Under the pieces are notes generated by a model. The model searched no databases and had not been told where the DNA came from. It was given only the letters and a program-made list of their open reading frames with translations. Shown here piece by piece: positions 63,912-64,000 of a DNA stretch of 64,000 nucleotides. The translations under genes were made by a program, and so were the position numbers. This DNA is from CAZZKJ01 sp964654695 (GTDB lineage Bacteria > Krumholzibacteriota > Krumholzibacteriia > WVZY01): contig CAZZKJ010000006.1 in NCBI GenBank assembly GCA_964654695.1, positions 1 through 64,000 on the forward strand, given 5' to 3'. Numbering within the stretch: the first letter of the stretch is position 1; every line of letters begins with the position of its first letter.

Positions 63912-64000
63912 ATGAAATATGACTGCAAGGATATCGCTTTGGCACCTAAAGGGAAGGACAGGATCCTCTGGGCTGATGACAGGATGCCGGTTCTAAGATC
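63912..64000 (+). CDS. ahcY: Adenosylhomocysteinase (start only)
   Basis: The first 29 codons (MKYDCKDIALAPKGKDRILW...) match the N-terminus of S-adenosylhomocysteine hydrolase, which clears the product of SAM-dependent methylation. The window ends inside the gene. AGGAAAGGA precedes the ATG. Adjacent metK makes a methyl-cycle pair. Confidence 0.85.
   Translation, partial: MKYDCKDIALAPKGKDRILWADDRMPVLR

Noticed and set aside
1..64000. tRNA, rRNA, CRISPR, IS elements or prophage
   Set aside because: Gaps are short and hold no cloverleaf-like, spaced-repeat or transposase-like sequences that I can recognise.

Overview
The window reads as a stretch of core chromosome from a diderm, LPS-making bacterium of moderate GC. 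Evidence for an outer membrane with Kdo-type LPS is kdsB, kdsA, kdsD, an LpxL-like acyltransferase, lptC, lptB, Lnt and three Omp85/lipoprotein-type surface genes. The run acyltransferase-lptC-lptB-rpoN-hpf-hprK-PTS(Man)-HPr-EI resembles deltaproteobacterial gene order, but several fusions and odd domain combinations leave an uncultured candidate phylum equally possible; I cannot place it to phylum. About 55 protein genes are packed tightly, mostly on the + strand. I found no tRNA, rRNA, CRISPR array, insertion sequence or prophage.

Layout. 1-6.1 kb: LysR regulator, an SbcD/SbcC-like (YhaO/YhaN-like) nuclease-ATPase pair and an ArnT-like glycosyltransferase. 6.2-15 kb: a giant secreted peptidase/propeller/beta-barrel fusion, then two sigma-54 enhancer-binding proteins flanking a lipoprotein operon that encodes a HELEH metallopeptidase-like protein; sigma-54-type promoters sit in front of both regulators and probably the lipoprotein operon. 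15-31 kb: Gfo/Idh/MocA oxidoreductase, lnt, a small BamA-like protein, panD plus a PLP sulfhydrylase/lyase, an AlaX-type tRNA-editing protein, a dicarboxylate/amino-acid symporter, a DUF362/NapGH-like iron-sulfur pair, a third HExxH lipoprotein, a Nudix hydrolase and a HEAT-repeat cyclophilin. 31-45 kb: asd, ecfT, truA, transaldolase, htrA, the purine run purB-purL-purQ-(PurS-like)-purF, a DUF2344 protein, rng and the ribosomal protein pair rplU-rpmA.

45.9-64 kb: kdsB-pyrG-kdsA-kdsD make CMP-Kdo (without kdsC); then an acyltransferase, lptC and lptB (without lptA) lead directly into rpoN. A near-perfect sigma-54 promoter (TGGCAC-N5-TTGCT) lies in front of the acyltransferase, so sigma-54 may drive envelope genes and its own gene. 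Next come the ribosome hibernation factor, HPr kinase and a complete mannose-family PTS (EIIA, EIIB, EIIC, EIID, HPr, EI), followed by a phosphoglucose/phosphomannose isomerase and a sugar-phosphate nucleotidyltransferase that could turn imported or internal hexose phosphate into nucleotide sugar. metK and the start of ahcY (cut by the window end) close the window with the S-adenosylmethionine cycle.

The signals most worth following are the sigma-54 circuitry (four candidate promoters, two activators with no normal input domain, rpoN itself), the peptidase MA-TolB propeller-Omp85 fusion, the extended PurS-like protein between purQ and purF, and the divergent EIID/HPr of the PTS. All promoter calls and family names are from reading the sequence; no searches were run.
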